A DNA stretch of 6,374 bases from Paraprevotella sp. (lineage in GTDB: Bacteria > Bacteroidota > Bacteroidia > Bacteroidales > Bacteroidaceae). The notes beneath the pieces are model-generated. The model was not told the DNA's origin and ran no database searches. It worked only from the letters and a program-made list of their open reading frames with translations. The translations under genes and the position numbers were made by a program. The stretch lies in NCBI GenBank assembly GCA_021205005.1, contig JAJPYK010000141.1, positions 1 to 6,374 on the forward strand, in the 5' to 3' direction. Numbering within the stretch: the stretch's first letter is position 1; every line of letters starts with the position of its first letter. Of this stretch, positions 5,184 to 6,374 are shown piece after piece.

Positions 5184-6374
5184 TTATTTTTCGGATTATA
5201 TTGCCCCTTCCCACAATACCTTCCGCTGTTTCGATCGCGGTAAGAGGCACGCCGCAAATACCGTGCAGACTGATGTTCTGCCCCGTAAGCAAGAGGTTAC
5301 GCACTTTTGTGGCAATGGAGATTTGCGAAAGCATCATGTTTTTGCAGTCACGGACATACCCATACAATGCCCCCTCCTTAGTACCGTAATAATCGCGGAT
5401 AGTTAGAGGCGAAGATGCAAAACAGAAATCAATGTCTGCACCGATGCCGGGATGCAGCCTTTCAAGTTTGTCGAGAACACGCCGAAGCATACGATCTTTC
5501 CAGGTCTTATACTCAGACGTACGATGCCCGAGAGTCGTACCGGCCCATTGGGCCACGGCACTGAAAGGCATCGGGCAGTTTACGGTCATACGTTCCGCGT
5601 TTTCACCTTGATGGTCTGCCGGAGGCGTAAGATACATGAATTCGCGGGGAAACGATTCCTCTCCATATTCGTATAACCGCCAAATATCCCCGTGACGCTC
5701 TTGATAGTAACGAGGATGATTGACATAAGGCTGACGAGCCCCTTCTTTAAATTTGATATATACCGAAAACGACGAGTACGAATTCGGGATCTCTTGCAAC
5801 CGGTTGCGATAAGACCGTAAAAAAACATTTTCAGGCAACAGTTCCAATAGCGTACAAGGATGGAGATCCGAAATATACCAATCCCCTTCGTATACCTTTC
5901 CGCTCTGCGTATCCACACGACGAACGAGACGGTCTTCAACGGAGATTCTCGTCACGGGATCCCCCGAACAAATCCGCCCACCCGCCGATGTAATAACATC
6001 GGCCAAGGCGTCGGCCATCTGCTGACTGCCATCCACAAACATGCTTGACCCGTTAATATACAATACATTGATGAGCGCATGAATAAAGGCTGGGGTATGT
6101 CCGGCCACACCGGCGTACAACGGATTCATATAAGCCAGCAATTCGGCAAGTACGGGATGACTAACGTATCTCGCAATGAACTCATCTGCCGGCATCAGAA
6201 ACTCCTCTTTATGCGGACTTAACATATTACCCTCATCCGGACGCAGATAAAAAAGGTTCACTACTTCGCTCATCGCCCACAAAGCATCCATATATGGATG
6301 CAACCCCTCCGCTTGATCAGGAAACAAATGCGCAAGATAAGCCTCAAAACGTTCCCGCCCCCGCGGCAACATAT
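5164..6374 (-). CDS. FAD-dependent CrtI/retinol-saturase-like oxidoreductase, partial (N-terminus beyond window)
   Basis: The visible 402-plus residues are the middle and C-terminal parts of a phytoene-desaturase/CrtISO/RetSat-type flavoprotein, a family that desaturates, isomerises or saturates isoprenoid and polyene chains. The N-terminal GxGxxG FAD-binding domain (about 100 residues) is not present, and the frame is open to the right edge, so the Met at 6372 is probably internal. Numbering from that Met, diagnostic stretches are VDGSQQMADALADVITSAGG (113-132), SPLTIRDYYGTKEGALYGY (321-339) and the C-terminal FAD-contact region LLLTGQNISLHGICGVPLTA (360-379). It ends in TGA at 5164-5166, overlapping the acyltransferase start by 20 bases, so it is the upstream partner in the same transcript. 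Flavoproteins of this kind occur in carotenoid and also in some Bacteroidota polyene/lipid gene sets. Substrate cannot be read from the sequence. Confidence 0.88.
   Translation of the reverse strand, partial: MLPRGRERFEAYLAHLFPDQAEGLHPYMDALWAMSEVVNLFYLRPDEGNMLSPHKEEFLMPADEFIARYVSHPVLAELLAYMNPLYAGVAGHTPAFIHALINVLYINGSSMFVDGSQQMADALADVITSAGGRICSGDPVTRISVEDRLVRRVDTQSGKVYEGDWYISDLHPCTLLELLPENVFLRSYRNRLQEIPNSYSSFSVYIKFKEGARQPYVNHPRYYQERHGDIWRLYEYGEESFPREFMYLTPPADHQGENAERMTVNCPMPFSAVAQWAGTTLGHRTSEYKTWKDRMLRRVLDKLERLHPGIGADIDFCFASSPLTIRDYYGTKEGALYGYVRDCKNMMLSQISIATKVRNLLLTGQNISLHGICGVPLTAIETAEGIVGRGNIIRKINEENDR

Overview
The window looks like chromosomal DNA of a member of the Bacteroidota, most likely Bacteroidales. 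The best evidence is a textbook Bacteroidota promoter in front of the tRNA genes: TTTG, 20 bases, then TACCTTTG. Purine-rich Shine-Dalgarno sequences are weak or absent before most genes, and the proteins read like Bacteroidales family members. I cannot name a species.

Layout. The left third (149-1816) is a plus-strand pair: a membrane zinc metallopeptidase of the YugP/Zn_peptidase_2 type, then 12 bases later a YrbG-type sodium/calcium antiporter. The antiporter frame is broken by an in-frame TAA at codon 21, while the remaining roughly 305 codons are intact. The centre (about 1870-2315) is a tRNA transcription unit: promoter, tRNA-Ser(GCT), tRNA-Glu(CTC). Directly behind it lies a 180-bp non-coding segment bounded by perfect 21-bp inverted repeats, which looks like a miniature transposable element or insertion-sequence remnant. 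Inside it is a hairpin with T-runs on both strands, placed where a shared terminator for the convergent transcription units would be expected.

The right part (2339-6374) is a minus-strand gene set. In transcription order it holds a CrtI/retinol-saturase-like FAD oxidoreductase (N-terminus beyond the right edge), a lysophospholipid-type acyltransferase whose start overlaps the oxidoreductase stop, a 146-base gap with a hairpin, a stand-alone acyl carrier protein, and an AMP-forming acyl ligase joined to the carrier gene by an ATGA overlap. A ligase that activates an acid, a carrier that can hold it, an acyltransferase that can move an acyl chain, and a polyene-type oxidoreductase suggest the end of an aryl-polyene, flexirubin or other specialised-lipid cluster. 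No ketosynthase or other chain-building enzyme is in the window, so that assignment is inference.

Most worth a second look are the nonsense codon in the antiporter, the inverted-repeat element behind tRNA-Glu, the incomplete lipid/polyene gene set, and a 17-of-18 direct repeat at the 5' end of the metallopeptidase gene. No CRISPR array, rRNA, complete insertion sequence or phage gene was seen.
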